Assembly: GCA_947650285.1 (NCBI GenBank)
Contig: CANTFL010000604.1
Coordinates: forward strand, 1-64,000
Length of the DNA stretch: 64,000 bases
Direction: 5' to 3'
Source of the DNA: Hyaloperonospora brassicae
Lineage: Eukaryota; Oomycota; Peronosporomycetes; Peronosporales; Peronosporaceae
The notes beneath the pieces are model-generated. The model was not told the origin of the DNA, did no database searches, and saw only the letters and a program-made list of their open reading frames with translations. A program made the position numbers and the translations under genes. Shown piece by piece: positions 8,992-21,400 of the stretch; within the stretch, counting starts at the first letter, position 1; every line of letters begins with the position of its first letter.

Positions 8992-10539
8992 TTATTGCCG
9001 ACCGATTGCATCGTTCAGCTTAGTATGGTCGAGGAACCTTTTCCACACTACTGGGAAGAGGTCGGCAACTTCTCTAGCGACTACCTTGCATTTTTCTTGC
9101 GTCGCTTGGTCTGTTTGAGGAGCAGGGCCACACGCAAGCTCCTTCTCAACCACGTACTCAAGAAATCGCGTGCCAAGTGCGTTATACTGATTGGAAACCT
9201 CGTCTGAGATTCGCATGTATCCTGAAATGGCTCGGAAGCGCTTTCGCATTGACTCCTTAGCTTCATCCAGCTTTCGGACGCGACATGACACATCATCAGC
9301 TAGCCTGATTGCACGGCAAAGGGCTTTGGCCTTTTCACGGATCGCTCGCAAGCACACATACCAGAGGCTTTTACACTTCTCCATACCTATTACGTCGGCT
9401 TTGTCATCGAGAAACAAATAAACGCTTCCTTCTTGTCGATAAGCACGCGTACTGCGCTCGAGCATGTTTGCAAAGACATCGGCATCAAACTTTTTAATGT
9501 CGTTGGAGACAGTGCGTATTCCAAGTGCGCGCATAAATTCGTACAATAGCACGGGGTTCACACAAATCTCAGCACCCGCCGCAACTTCCAATGTCATTAC
9601 CGATAATCCGTAGAATACTGGGGTGTCTTCCACAATATTTTCATGTAGCTGCACGTGTTGGTGGCTTGGACAAAGAACCTCGAACGATGCGGTGGCACGT
9701 GTTTGCCATAGGAACTCACACAGCAGCGTACGATCAGCTGGCTTAAGCGCGAACAGCAAGCGTAATATAGCAGTGGCAATGGGTGCTGCGGCAACGAACG
9801 GGTCACTGTTGTCACTTCGCTCCTGCATCCTTGCACGGTCGACATCCTCCACATTCTGGGCCAGTAGGTGAGTGTTCTTCGACCCGAGCACATATATAAA
9901 CTTTCCGTCACTTCGCTTGAGTACTGCTAAGTGACCAGCCTCACCGTTTTCCTTGGTTGTCGATATCATCCATCTGCTCTGTGCTCGCGGCTTGATGAAG
10001 AATTTGGACAGTTCACCCTCTGCACTCTCTTTGTGCTTGTTGAGCTCAGCGCCATCCTCTTGACCTGTAAATTTCTTGTACCCACGCACTAACGGAAAGA
10101 AGTAAGTCGTGTTCTGTCTCTTCCACTTTGCAATGCAGTTTCCCCGTGGCAGCCACCGTCTAGCGTACGGAGACTCGAGATAGACTGCATCGTCGGGTCT
10201 TCCTGGTAGCCCCACTTTGATATCGTAAATAGCTTCTAGGCCAGGCAATAGCTCCGGAAGCGCGTGACGTTTGCGCACGACCACACCTTTCGTGCGCTGG
10301 GACTTCGACAAGTGCTCATTCCAGTATTCCGAATCTCTCTCAACCACTTGGTCAAAGCTCTTGACTCCTTCATGCTGCGTTCGTAAATAAGTTTCGAGCT
10401 GGCGGCGGCCCGCGCGCATGTGCACAAGTTTATCAGCATCTTGGCCGAGCTCCAGACGATCAAGATAGATCCGTAAATCATCCGATAAACGCGACGTGAG
10501 AGGTGCAAAACAGGGTAAAGGTAGAGACTCAATCGTCAT
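8992..10539 (-). CDS. Predicted ATP-dependent RNA ligase-like nucleotidyltransferase, 515 aa
   Basis: Single open frame from ATG (10539) to TAA. I read the covalent nucleotidyltransferase motifs in order: motif I K196-E-N-G199 (TTKENGEAGH, K196 the expected AMP-accepting lysine), a motif Ia-like block S220-K-N222 (VLGSKNTHL), a motif III candidate around F286-E287 (ASFEVLC), motif IV E370-G371 (QEGSVYLF) and motif V K388-C-K390 (EKCKSLWYVCLR). The 18-residue step from motif IV Glu to motif V Lys, and the paired lysines, match my memory of yeast Trl1, whose motif I is KxNG. The family would seal RNA ends (tRNA splicing, repair or unconventional splicing). No kinase or phosphodiesterase P-loop/HxT pair is seen, so any end healing must come from elsewhere. 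The roughly 190-residue N-terminus and 125-residue C-terminal helical region are unassigned. The motif match is by eye. Confidence 0.72.
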   Translation of the reverse strand: MTIESLPLPCFAPLTSRLSDDLRIYLDRLELGQDADKLVHMRAGRRQLETYLRTQHEGVKSFDQVVERDSEYWNEHLSKSQRTKGVVVRKRHALPELLPGLEAIYDIKVGLPGRPDDAVYLESPYARRWLPRGNCIAKWKRQNTTYFFPLVRGYKKFTGQEDGAELNKHKESAEGELSKFFIKPRAQSRWMISTTKENGEAGHLAVLKRSDGKFIYVLGSKNTHLLAQNVEDVDRARMQERSDNSDPFVAAAPIATAILRLLFALKPADRTLLCEFLWQTRATASFEVLCPSHQHVQLHENIVEDTPVFYGLSVMTLEVAAGAEICVNPVLLYEFMRALGIRTVSNDIKKFDADVFANMLERSTRAYRQEGSVYLFLDDKADVIGMEKCKSLWYVCLRAIREKAKALCRAIRLADDVSCRVRKLDEAKESMRKRFRAISGYMRISDEVSNQYNALGTRFLEYVVEKELACGPAPQTDQATQEKCKVVAREVADLFPVVWKRFLDHTKLNDAIGRQ

Positions 10540-13500
10540 TGCAATGGGGTCGTACAGATGGGTGCTTAACGTTTGATAGCGATGCGGTTGGCTGAGAGTT
10601 TGTCATTCGTCCACGATTGGTTTCGAGTGTACCACGTCAAACTTGTTTGACTTACGATACGTAGAGGCGGGCTTTACCTCACCATGAACAGCGCGAGGTG
10701 GATTTTGTCACGATGTGTATCAGAGACCTACTTGACGATAAGTGATAGCGGGATGTGGACGGATCATATCTTTGAACGAGAACGCGGCTCGTTCGCAGGT
10801 GAAGGTTGATAATCACGTAATGACGGTTTCAATCTGGTAAGATTCGAGTACATTGTAGATAGGACCTCCTCAATAAAGATTGAATACACAAACTTTTGGT
10901 AGGGTCTCCTGGGGCAACACCGCTACTTTATATCGACTTCCCCTCTATGGTCTCAGGTACTTCGAATGCATTTACATTCCAGTTTAATGATCGAGAATGA
11001 TTTAGACAAAATGCTCTTGGCGAATGCGATTGATGCGAAACGAGTTGACGCCATGATGTACGGTACAATAATGGCCGCAATTTAACTCGCCACCAATGTT
11101 TCGAGTTACTAGCAGTGGCAAGCTCAAAAAATGGTCGGGTCTAATTGAATAAGTCATAAGATGAACGTGATGGAAGGGACTAAAGACGGACGCGGTCAAG
11201 GCTCTATGAATGCAATACTGGCTCACAGCGACGACAGTTTCCCCAAATCTGCTAACTCGCTGGTTGGATCAAGACTCTGTTTAATTGATCGTTTCGCCAA
11301 CCACAACTATTGATCCAGATCATTGGGTCACAGTAAGATCGCATCGGGTAAAAATGCATATTCGTATTCATACATACACTGTTCCCTCTCTATCAGCGGT
11401 AATAAGTGTCATTTTCGGGTGTGGCGTGCGAAACTGCGGATGTAGAAACCTTCGATGTATATATGTCCACCAGGCGGTGTGGTGCTATATAAACATATTC
11501 ATTACGGGATCGATTTTCACCACTTACATTTCGCTAATTACATCTCACCCTCCATTTGAGACACCCCTGCATACTTCTCTAGCGCTGTAATTGGCTACAT
11601 GTAAATTATATAGAGAATAGTAAAAAAGGAAATTTAACGCAAATTCAAAAAATCGTTAAAAGAAGCCATGTATTGCAACGCTATTCAGTTTGTAGGGTTT
11701 TATAATTGACTCTCCGCAAGCACTACCATGTATAGGTATGGCTCATTTACTTTTGGTTGGTGACATACGTGCTTCCGTTCGTCCTCAGTATCCTGAATAT
11801 TATGCTTTTTCAATGCAGTCACTGTGGGAGCTGAAATGGTGCCGACATCTTCTTCTGTTGCGAATTGCTTTTCCTCAATTACCGCTTCGACGTACAGCCC
11901 AAAATGAATTTATCACAGCTTTAAACTACGACGGATCCCGCTAAGTAGATCGCTGCGATCGTTGTTCTAGAGATTGATACCCAAGAGCACTAAGAGGACG
12001 CCCGCGTCCACGCTAGACATATATATTAGAGAAATTTCCGCTGCCGGTAGCTTATCTAGATTGTCTAGGATAAGTTTGCCTGTATTAAATTCTCTCTTCA
12101 ATATTTTTTAATGCGCTCAATCAGTATCGAGTTGATATGGGTACTACATACATTGCCTCTTATCGACGAGGCTGCACCAACCACCAGTGTGAAGCAATAT
12201 GGTAATGCTGATCGAAGTGACTTTTTAATGGTCGAAGTCTGTGAATTATTAAAGAGCTTTTTCACGCGAGCGAGATGAGTTTTCGTAATTTTATTTCTAA
12301 TCACTTAATGAGCCTATCACGATATTTTAAACTGGGGAGTGTGTGGTGTTAGCAAAATGTGAAGGGCACATCGCGGCTCCTTTATTTATATCTTAAGAAT
12401 TAGAAGAATGCGATGTGTTGCTCTGATATGGACGCACATGTCGTTCCCTGGGTATTTATTATCAGAACGCACTGGCAAACCAAAAAAAATAGTCCTATGA
12501 ACTAAAATAAAGCAGCAGAGGCATCACGCGAATGTTTCCTGTATTGCCCATTACCACATCGGTAAGTTGTAAATGCTTTCACCGTATCGATACATAAAGC
12601 TGCACATGCAGTAGTTTTTTTCATTTTCAATTTTTAGTAGTCCATTGTAGCGTCATCAGCGAGTAAAAACTCGCCTGGCATCATTTCGGATGGATTTATA
12701 TAAATTCGATACGCGAGTTTATCGTAGCTTGTCTGCGTGGATTCATTCAGCTTTTCGTTTGTAATCTTAGCCAAAGCGTGCTACCAATTGTGCGGCCAGC
12801 AGCTTACCTAATGGTGAGCTTTTCCAATATATCGATTTGCTTCGCGTAGGTATAGATCTAAGTACTAGTTCTGTGAATATGATTGACAGGTAATACATAA
12901 AATTTTGTCTTCCGGTAGATCACATCTTGCATAGGTTCGAGACGTAAACGTTAATATCTTAAGAGTAAATATGGTAATTTTTTGTGTTTTAAAAAGGTGC
13001 GAGGGGACTATATTGCCTAAAGAACAGACTACTAACTTACAGAGCTTATCTGACATCGTGCGTCACTTTGACTACTTGTCACGTGATAATGAATTAGGCG
13101 GACAGAGAAATGCAAAAATGGGATACCGTGGGTGAAGCGAGAACAGTTAGACAACGTACCAAGTGTATCCCAATTCAAATATAATAACATATAATTCGAA
13201 AGCAGCGAGAATTTAATCGGGTGTAATTGATAGTTATGTTATGTATGCTATCTAGAATCTTATACCCAATACTATCGGTCCATTTCGCCATTTTGTGCAC
13301 ACGTATAAACATATATATATTCTGAATATGAATGTACCACACTAGTGCTTTCGTTCGAACAAGCCGGAGTAAGTAAGCAAATTATAGTTTACCGTAGTAT
13401 TATCTGAAGCGATGTAATGGGTCTAGCACATTGGATCTGCACTAATGTATTTTTGACCGCTACAAAATCAACATACAACCTATGACACCATATCACTTAC

Positions 13501-16500
13501 GTACACTTGTTTGAAATACCTTGTATCATCTAATTGAATCTTTATAAAACATTAAAAATTAATTATTTCGACATTCTTGGTCGAAGTGAAAAAGCATGTT
13601 ATGACATCCTCTCAATATGTATGAATACAAAGATATATTATACTATCGACTACCACTTGATGATCATCCAATATCAATTGGTAGTGCAAAATTTATGCTC
13701 GAGATTAATATGGATATAGCATATAATCGTTTGTTTTAATCGATACACCTTCCCACGTATTATTCCCATTGACACAAGTCAAACATTCATGAAATTATGA
13801 TACTACTTAGTGTATATATGACAACAATTTGTTGTGTAATGTCAACCAGGCGTTGGAAATGAAGCATAAACTGATTATAACTTTCTATTGAACAATAAAC
13901 TGCATTTTAATAATCAACAAAAATGATCTCGACGATTGACCACCATGCAGCGCACATTAGACACATAAACGCTTGCACGCTGGATTGCATTGTCTAGTCT
14001 ATTCAACTTCAGTGTGTACTGGGGTATGTGGCATATTAATCGCAATCAAGATGTTATTGTCAAGCCGATGCATTAGATGCATCGGATGCCGTTGCTTCAA
14101 ATGTTTCTTAAAATGTTACAAAAAATGAAATGATCCACACGATAACGATACATCCATTCTTAATTCGTCACAAACAAAACATACCTCAGCGATATAGTTA
14201 ATTCATTTTAATGAACGTCTATAGACCGCATTGTATTAAATTGATTTAACTTCTGCTGTTGGTCAATATTAAAGCAAAAAAGATGTCATACAGGCATTCG
14301 CTGTAATTTTCAAGAATGTCGATTTCGTCGTTAGTTATCATTTCTAATTTATAATAAACCATGATGGTTTGTGACACGCATATGCCGCGGTATACTATTA
14401 ACGCATCTCAGGCATCATTGTCCGATAATTTGCGTGAATACCAAATGAGTGATGTCTGTCAAATATGATGTGATTAGTAGATGTTACGTATTCGATTATT
14501 TTCAAAAGCTATTGGCATAAAGAAGCCAGCAGATACCTTGTGCACAACTCATACCTTACCTTGCTCATTCGATAGTGAAAATGACAAATTGCCATATATT
14601 TTTACCGTCGCTTGCATCGTATTTGCATTGATTTTTTTGCGCTTGATAAAACTTTAACGGAAAGCGAGGAAACCAAAATTCTAAGTTACATATCGTAATT
14701 GATTTGCGTATAAGATTGAGATCTTAAGGCTGAGATTTAGCAAATCCAGCAAAATAACCATTTCGAAAGTGTTGAGTTAAGTTAGACTGGCGTTTATCCA
14801 AACCTTCACCTAACGTGACTTGTTATTCGTGTGCAGTTTGCATTTTTGCAACAAGCGGGATCGCCGACACACAATCTCGTCACTCTAGATTATAATTATA
14901 TAATTACAGGGCCTTCACAATATACGACCTCCCATTAAATTGCAATTATAATAGCAATAATATTTTCCAGTAGATTTTAGTTTTCGCTATGTTCGTGTAA
15001 AGAATAAAAAAAGGAAATATGCTTCCTAATCAAACCTTAAATCAAAATAACCACAATAAAATTGGGATTAATGTTTAAAACATTGAATAATTTTATAGAG
15101 ATAACGCCATGAAGCTCATGTAAGGCATAATCTGGGCAGGAAATATGTGTGATATAAATTGTTAGAGGTTTCAGCCGGTGAAATGTGCCTGCATATCTTC
15201 AATCTTACATTGGGATAAAATATACAAAACAGGAAACTCATATTGATATCAAAGATGTAAATTTATATAAGCTTGCAGCAATATATCTACGTCTTTCTTG
15301 ATAGTATACACGCAAAGTAAGTTCTGATGGAATTGTAGAACACGGAACTTGACATAAAGGACTTTGTGATCTGGACATCAAATACAAAATGTCTATTTTG
15401 TACAAGCATAACTTGATTTTGAGCCTTATTTTTGCAAATCAAAAACAAAGGCAGATCGAGGGGAGAACGGAGCAACGGTTTCTGATCGAAGTGCATAGAG
15501 CTGGCGCAACTTTAAATGTGAAAAATGAAAAAGAGCTATCGATCTAGCATCAAGTTTGATTATATCAATTCGGCACCATATTTTCCCAAGACGATTTATA
15601 CTGGTCTTTTGATGAATCGCGATCTTCCTAAAGCTTTTCAGCAATCTGAGTTTAATTTACATATATATCTGAAGTGACAAGTACTGGCTACGTATGCTTC
15701 TCGTAAGTAAGCATATATTTGACAGCTATTGAGTGGGCGAAAGTTTTTTTTGAAGGTATGACATTATTTGAAGGTCAGAATGAGAGGTGAAGTAGGTAGG
15801 CCTATCCGTTTAGGCGTCCCCGCTCTCTTGTTGGCGAACAATAAGGCCTATTTCTTCACTTTTCAATAAATTTACAGTTTATTTCACTAATTGTTGATTA
15901 GTGTGTAGAAATAATTGGTTCGCCTCGCGTTCATGCAATTCAAATACTGAGACATCCTAATATCATGCCGATAATGATTTAAAGACCGATTGACTTACGA
16001 AACAGATCGACGTTTTTGACGCATTTTTTGATAGATCATTTACGCTAAATTGGTCGTGCTCCGGAATGTTCCACCGATAAATGTGTATATAGTTTCACTT
16101 CTCATTTAAGCGCGGTTGTACGAACTAAGGGTGTTGCCGAGCAATAAGTCCTATTGGAATTGAGTTTCGTGAATTAGAAGATGAGTCATGCGCAAATCAA
16201 TAGGTCTAGTTACAAGGACTTGCTTGACAGAGAGGCATGGCTGTCTGTATCTAATTTATTATTTCTCCGTCCTGATATATATTTTAAAGGCTGACTAGAT
16301 TGTAAATTTCAATCTTGCTGGGTAAAGAAACGATGTATAATTTCGATACGTCGTCTATATAGCGTAAATTGTTTTCTGTACTATTGCATATCTACAGAAA
16401 TGAGCATTTTGTATAGATAATTGAAGTGAAGTGTTGTACTCTAATGGTGGTTTTTTACTCATTATCGAAATCAAGAACGATTCTCTATTCGGTCGTATCA

Positions 16501-18031
16501 GCCTTTTGTTTAATTCCATTTTAATATTTAAAGCATCTGCTTCATAGTAGGTCAATGCTGGTAGTTTAAGAAGCGCTAGGCATACGCTAATGGATGTTGC
16601 TCCCAGAACCCTCTCTATCAATAGGCAAAACATGGATGAAAAGGACAAATTAACGCGTAATTTTCTTACATAAAAATATTGTAAAATCAATTATAGGAAC
16701 CTTGACGAAAGTGTGTTCGGTGGTTTGCGATCGAATAACACATTGCAACGTTTTTTTTATCAGTAAATTATTTAACCAATATAACGAATCAGTACAAATA
16801 TATCGGCTACACATTACTAGCATATAGATAATGACAGTATGTCGTTTTTATATTGACTTTAAAACAAATTTTTAAAGAGAAAGAAATCACTTTTAAAAGC
16901 GTTATTTATTTATCGCTGTATGAAAATGGGTATATGTGTCGCTACTTGATGTTTATCATTTGGTTGCTTGACAGGCAAGGTTTAATTTTATTCATATTAC
17001 TTTTGTGTCCTAAAATATCTAGTGTAAGTACATCTTTACATCTACACAGACGCAGCATCATGCGATCTACAAATCATAGACTCAGAAAAGAAATTGTTTA
17101 TAGTATGGGACTACGGACATGGACAATCTCTTGCCGAATTGTGCCTTGTATATCACAACGATTGTCTACAGTATCTTGTTTAAATGTGCCAATGATTTTT
17201 TATTTATTATGCAGACGCTTTTATTCGAATATTTATGTATACATAACGGTTTATTGCTTTGCTTCACTCTCCATATCTAGTGATATATTCTGTACTTTAT
17301 GACTCAAACCAGCATTCACGCTACAACTAGATATAAAATGAAAATATAATAGTAAGTGCCTTTCATCTTTGCTTTGTTTGTTTATTAATTGAATGTAATA
17401 GGAAGTCAATGCTTTACCCATACACACTTCGCGAATAATTTATTTTATCACAGCCTTAAATAATTCTTCCGCTTCAAATAATCTGCCGCACACAGCTACA
17501 TACTGCTCAAAATGTAAATGAAATTGATTGAGTATATATATATTTAAATTTCCCTTACTGTGATCCGACTAGCCACGGTAGAAGTGAAAAGAATTAAAAA
17601 AAGTGTAGAATTTAGAAATGCGTGTTATGATATCTACATCGTATTTCTTTTCATATACATTTGGTACATTTTTAAAGTTGCAAAAATAAAGAAAATTCTC
17701 CATTTAAAATACGACAATTAAAAATGTGCTGGACAATTGAAAAAAATAGCCGACGTCCAAGCATTCATAAGTTAATCAGGACAAAAAATGATTAATTACC
17801 GTGTCGCTCAACTAATTGACAAAACTTCACCCATACGTTTATGGCTTGATCGCACATTTCCTTCTTGAAACATGCCTGCAGACGAATAAGTCTGCATACT
17901 GTACAGTCATCAATAAAAAATATCAGAAAGAATTGATTAATTGGCATCTTTTGATATGATTAAGCGTTTTACAGTATCCAACCTCATAGGTAGGAAGGAA
18001 AATACGTACCCCAAGTAGAAAATCGATACAA
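10540..18031. other. Gene-free AT-rich DNA, left part of the desert
   Basis: The first few hundred bases should hold the ligase 5' UTR and promoter. Beyond that the base composition drops to strongly AT-rich, with stops in every frame. Longest chance frames are about 70-150 codons (for example 16853-17302) with Ile/Tyr/Leu-rich, AT-driven composition and no domain. I see no RNA gene. Confidence 0.6.
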
Positions 18032-18180
18032 GCAACTGCAGCACCTACAACAACAACAAGAGTAGCATCCTGAACAGAGGAACAACATCAGTAACCGCAC
18101 GAACAACAACAACAACATCAGCAGAACCAACAGCAGCAGCATCAACAATAGCAATTGCTACAATTATAGCAAGAGTATAA
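18032..18180 (+). repeat. CAA/CAG low-complexity tract
   Basis: Imperfect run of CAACAACAA and CAGCAGCAG units, readable as Asn/Thr- or Gln-rich peptides depending on frame but broken by stops. It is followed at about 18210-18400 by a short GC-richer patch (64-codon ORF 18253-18447, SAPATGSHKGSTPATGG with a local repeat). This may be the last remnant of a gene or element; nothing identifiable. Confidence 0.6.
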
Positions 18181-18447
18181 ACATAAATGCCATCAACATT
18201 AGAACCGACTGACTGTGTTTACGGACGCGGCCGATGATACGAAGACGCGTTTATGTCCTCATGTCTATTTTCTGCGCCTGCAACTGGTAGCCACAAGGGC
18301 AGCACGCCCGCAACTGGTGGCTGCAACGCAGCGCGCCCGAGGCAGAACTCTGTCCGCGGGATTCTGAACAGGGCGATGGTTGGTCACGGCCGTAAATTGA
18401 ACAACAAAAATAATATAAAACGTCTAGCTTACTGTGTACCACATTAG

Positions 18448-21400
18448 CTTGATTATACTATGTGGTGGGAAACTTTTTAGAATTTTCGTGATAAAATGGG
18501 TTTTTATTATATAATTAAAGGCATTTATTATATCTGTAATTAAATATATAGCATTTTTATTACCTCTAAACTAGTAGTACTTTGTATTAGATCAGGTAGT
18601 GCCTTTGACCTGTATTCAATTATTTTATGTATAACACAATCGATAGCTACACTAAAAAGTGACACATTCCCATTTAAATATGTGGATGAAATCAGATGAT
18701 TCGTTTATAATGTTATTTTAAGATCAAGTAAATGTTAAAAAAATTATTGGACAAAACGTTGGGATCATATCGGATAATAGTAAGAACCCTTAAGGTGCCC
18801 TTCTATATACCAGAGCTTATTCAAATATAAAGAGCGCATAAAATGAATGAGGTGATTAAAAAATATACTGCTTAATGCGATTAATTTGATAAAGATGAAA
18901 TTTCGAATTTGTTTTCGAGCTTGCTTAAAGGCAAGACCAATCCTGTCTAAAGAATTATAATATCAACGTATTCAATAAAAACCTGCTTATACTAGCAGAA
19001 TGTCTCGGTAGTATATTTGTCTGTTGTCTGGATCGGCCATTATATCGGTGGAATAATAAGGTGAGGCATCAATTGCACGACGCTTTAAGTGATCAAAATG
19101 TCGATACATTACATTACCTATTCTATTCACATATGTTACTTAACGCGGCCTGATAAGCTCTTGTAAAGTTGTGTCGAAGCATTCCTTACACTTTAGAGTT
19201 TATTGTTTGCGTTGTGCCCGTTATTCAACGTCATGAAAATATCGTTTTTACTATACATATAAACAAGTTCTATCTTTTCCAAGTCGTGCAAACGATAACC
19301 TCTAAAGAACGATGAATCCATTGTGTTCATATTTCATCCTTTAATTGAAAGCTACTGTTTCTACATCCGCTGCTATACTCGCAGTATCTGTAGTATATGA
19401 CGTTTAAACCTACAAATTATGCTGAGATGTAATGACTAGCCACACAAATCAATGCCTGGTAAATATTTAGGATCTATTAATTTAATCTAAGTAAATGATA
19501 TTAAAGATAACATTTCACATCTTGTCCGCACCGTATTCAACCAATAAAGAATTGCTTCGTCTTTTCTTATATACGTTCGGGACTATAAAAATTCGACGGA
19601 CACTCCATGATTAAATATATTATATATGTGTTTTTATCACGTTCGCGGATTTAAATATGATTGGCTTACAAAGATAAAGATATGGAAGGTCCTCAATGGC
19701 AAATAAAAGACTATACAATGCTTGTGTACGTTCAATAGGCGACTTTCTGCGCAAATGATATAGGGCAGAAAGTCAAAACTTTGAAGTAACTACACATTAG
19801 AACTTCTTTTATCTCAATCTTAACCGATGAGCTAAGTAGAAATTTGAATCTTAGTCACCGGTAAGAGCAAAAGCGTGACAAAAAGTCCCTACTCTTGCTA
19901 TTCCGTAGAAAACCTTATAGTGATGATTTTGTCATGATGGCCACTTCTTAAGTAAAGATACGTCCATTCCAGAGTTTTCCGTTCAAATTGGCGCTCGAAT
20001 ATGCAGAGCTAAATCTATATTATTACACTTTTAGATTGCAAAATCGAATATTTTTTCTGGTTTACGCTGTTTGTTGCGCATTATTCAAATTGAAAACAAA
20101 ACCTGCAAAAAATCTTTTTCTGCAAGAGACTGTAAAGTAATCGAGCAAGCACATATTTCAATGGGTTTGAGATCGAACAGAAGGTACGATTTATTAGTCA
20201 CCCAAAAAATGATAGTTGGAAAAATATTGATCTGGTCTAATGCCCACAATCACTTTGGATAATCGATTATTAGGTCATGAAGTTCCCTTTCTTCATATTT
20301 GAACACAATGATAAACAGCTATGCCGATCAATTCCGAATTGCAGATGACGAATACTCATGACAACGTCGTTGTCGTATAAAGATTTTCTTTACTATATTT
20401 ACAAGGAGCATTGTGAGAATATTTAAGTTGACCCATCACATTACAAAGCGTATATTGCAGTTGATCAAACACTAGACTTCTCGCGTTTACTTGTATTTTA
20501 CAGACAATGGCGTATTACACAAGAAGAAATTTATGTTCCATTATTGACAAGACGTCTTAGATGACATTGTATCTTCTTACAAATTAGATTTTGTCGGTTA
20601 GTCACCTTCGACATGTATACTTACTTTGTTTACGTTTAAGGCTTAAAATATATATGTTGAAGACAAAAAAGTTCAAGTATAATATCGCTGCAAGCAAACA
20701 TTTACTAATTATACGTTAAAACCGTTGCATATAGAAATATAATACAATCCTCGAAATCGTGCGTGCGCTTTATCCTTTGGTACAGGCCGGCTAACGAGTA
20801 TCTCGAAGGTCATAGAAATTGCCTTCTTTTGGCATTACATTACATATGCCTACAAATTAAGTCCTGAATTTAGATGCTAGATTGTCCATTAAGTGTCAAT
20901 GGAATCTTCTTTAAAAAGCTATAACGGGTATACCCCTGTCTGTGTGCGATTCATAACTTGCGCGGTCGAAGCAGAAACCTGTATTTAGTAATGATCTATG
21001 CTATGCTACATTTATGGACATTTAGTGCATACATGTGGTTTATCGATTACACCTGACGTTAGGGTAATGCCATAAGTCTATATAGTATGTCAAATAAAAT
21101 AGGACTAGGAGGTAAGTCATTCAAGAATCTTAAAAGCATTGGTCCAGACAAATTGCTTGATGTCCATACTACTTACTGCAGCAGTAAAATGATGCAATTT
21201 GCAATTCAGTATTCCTACATATATATGGTTGAACATCTGACACTAATACTATATGTCCAGTTTGTAAAGAAAGTCAGACTTGAGTTTCATACTAGTGCTA
21301 TTGATCAACATTCATGATTAAAATGTGTTTACGCAATTATTACCAAAAATCATCAAACATTCTGGTCTTTATAGACACCATAGGCAAACAAGACAAGAAG

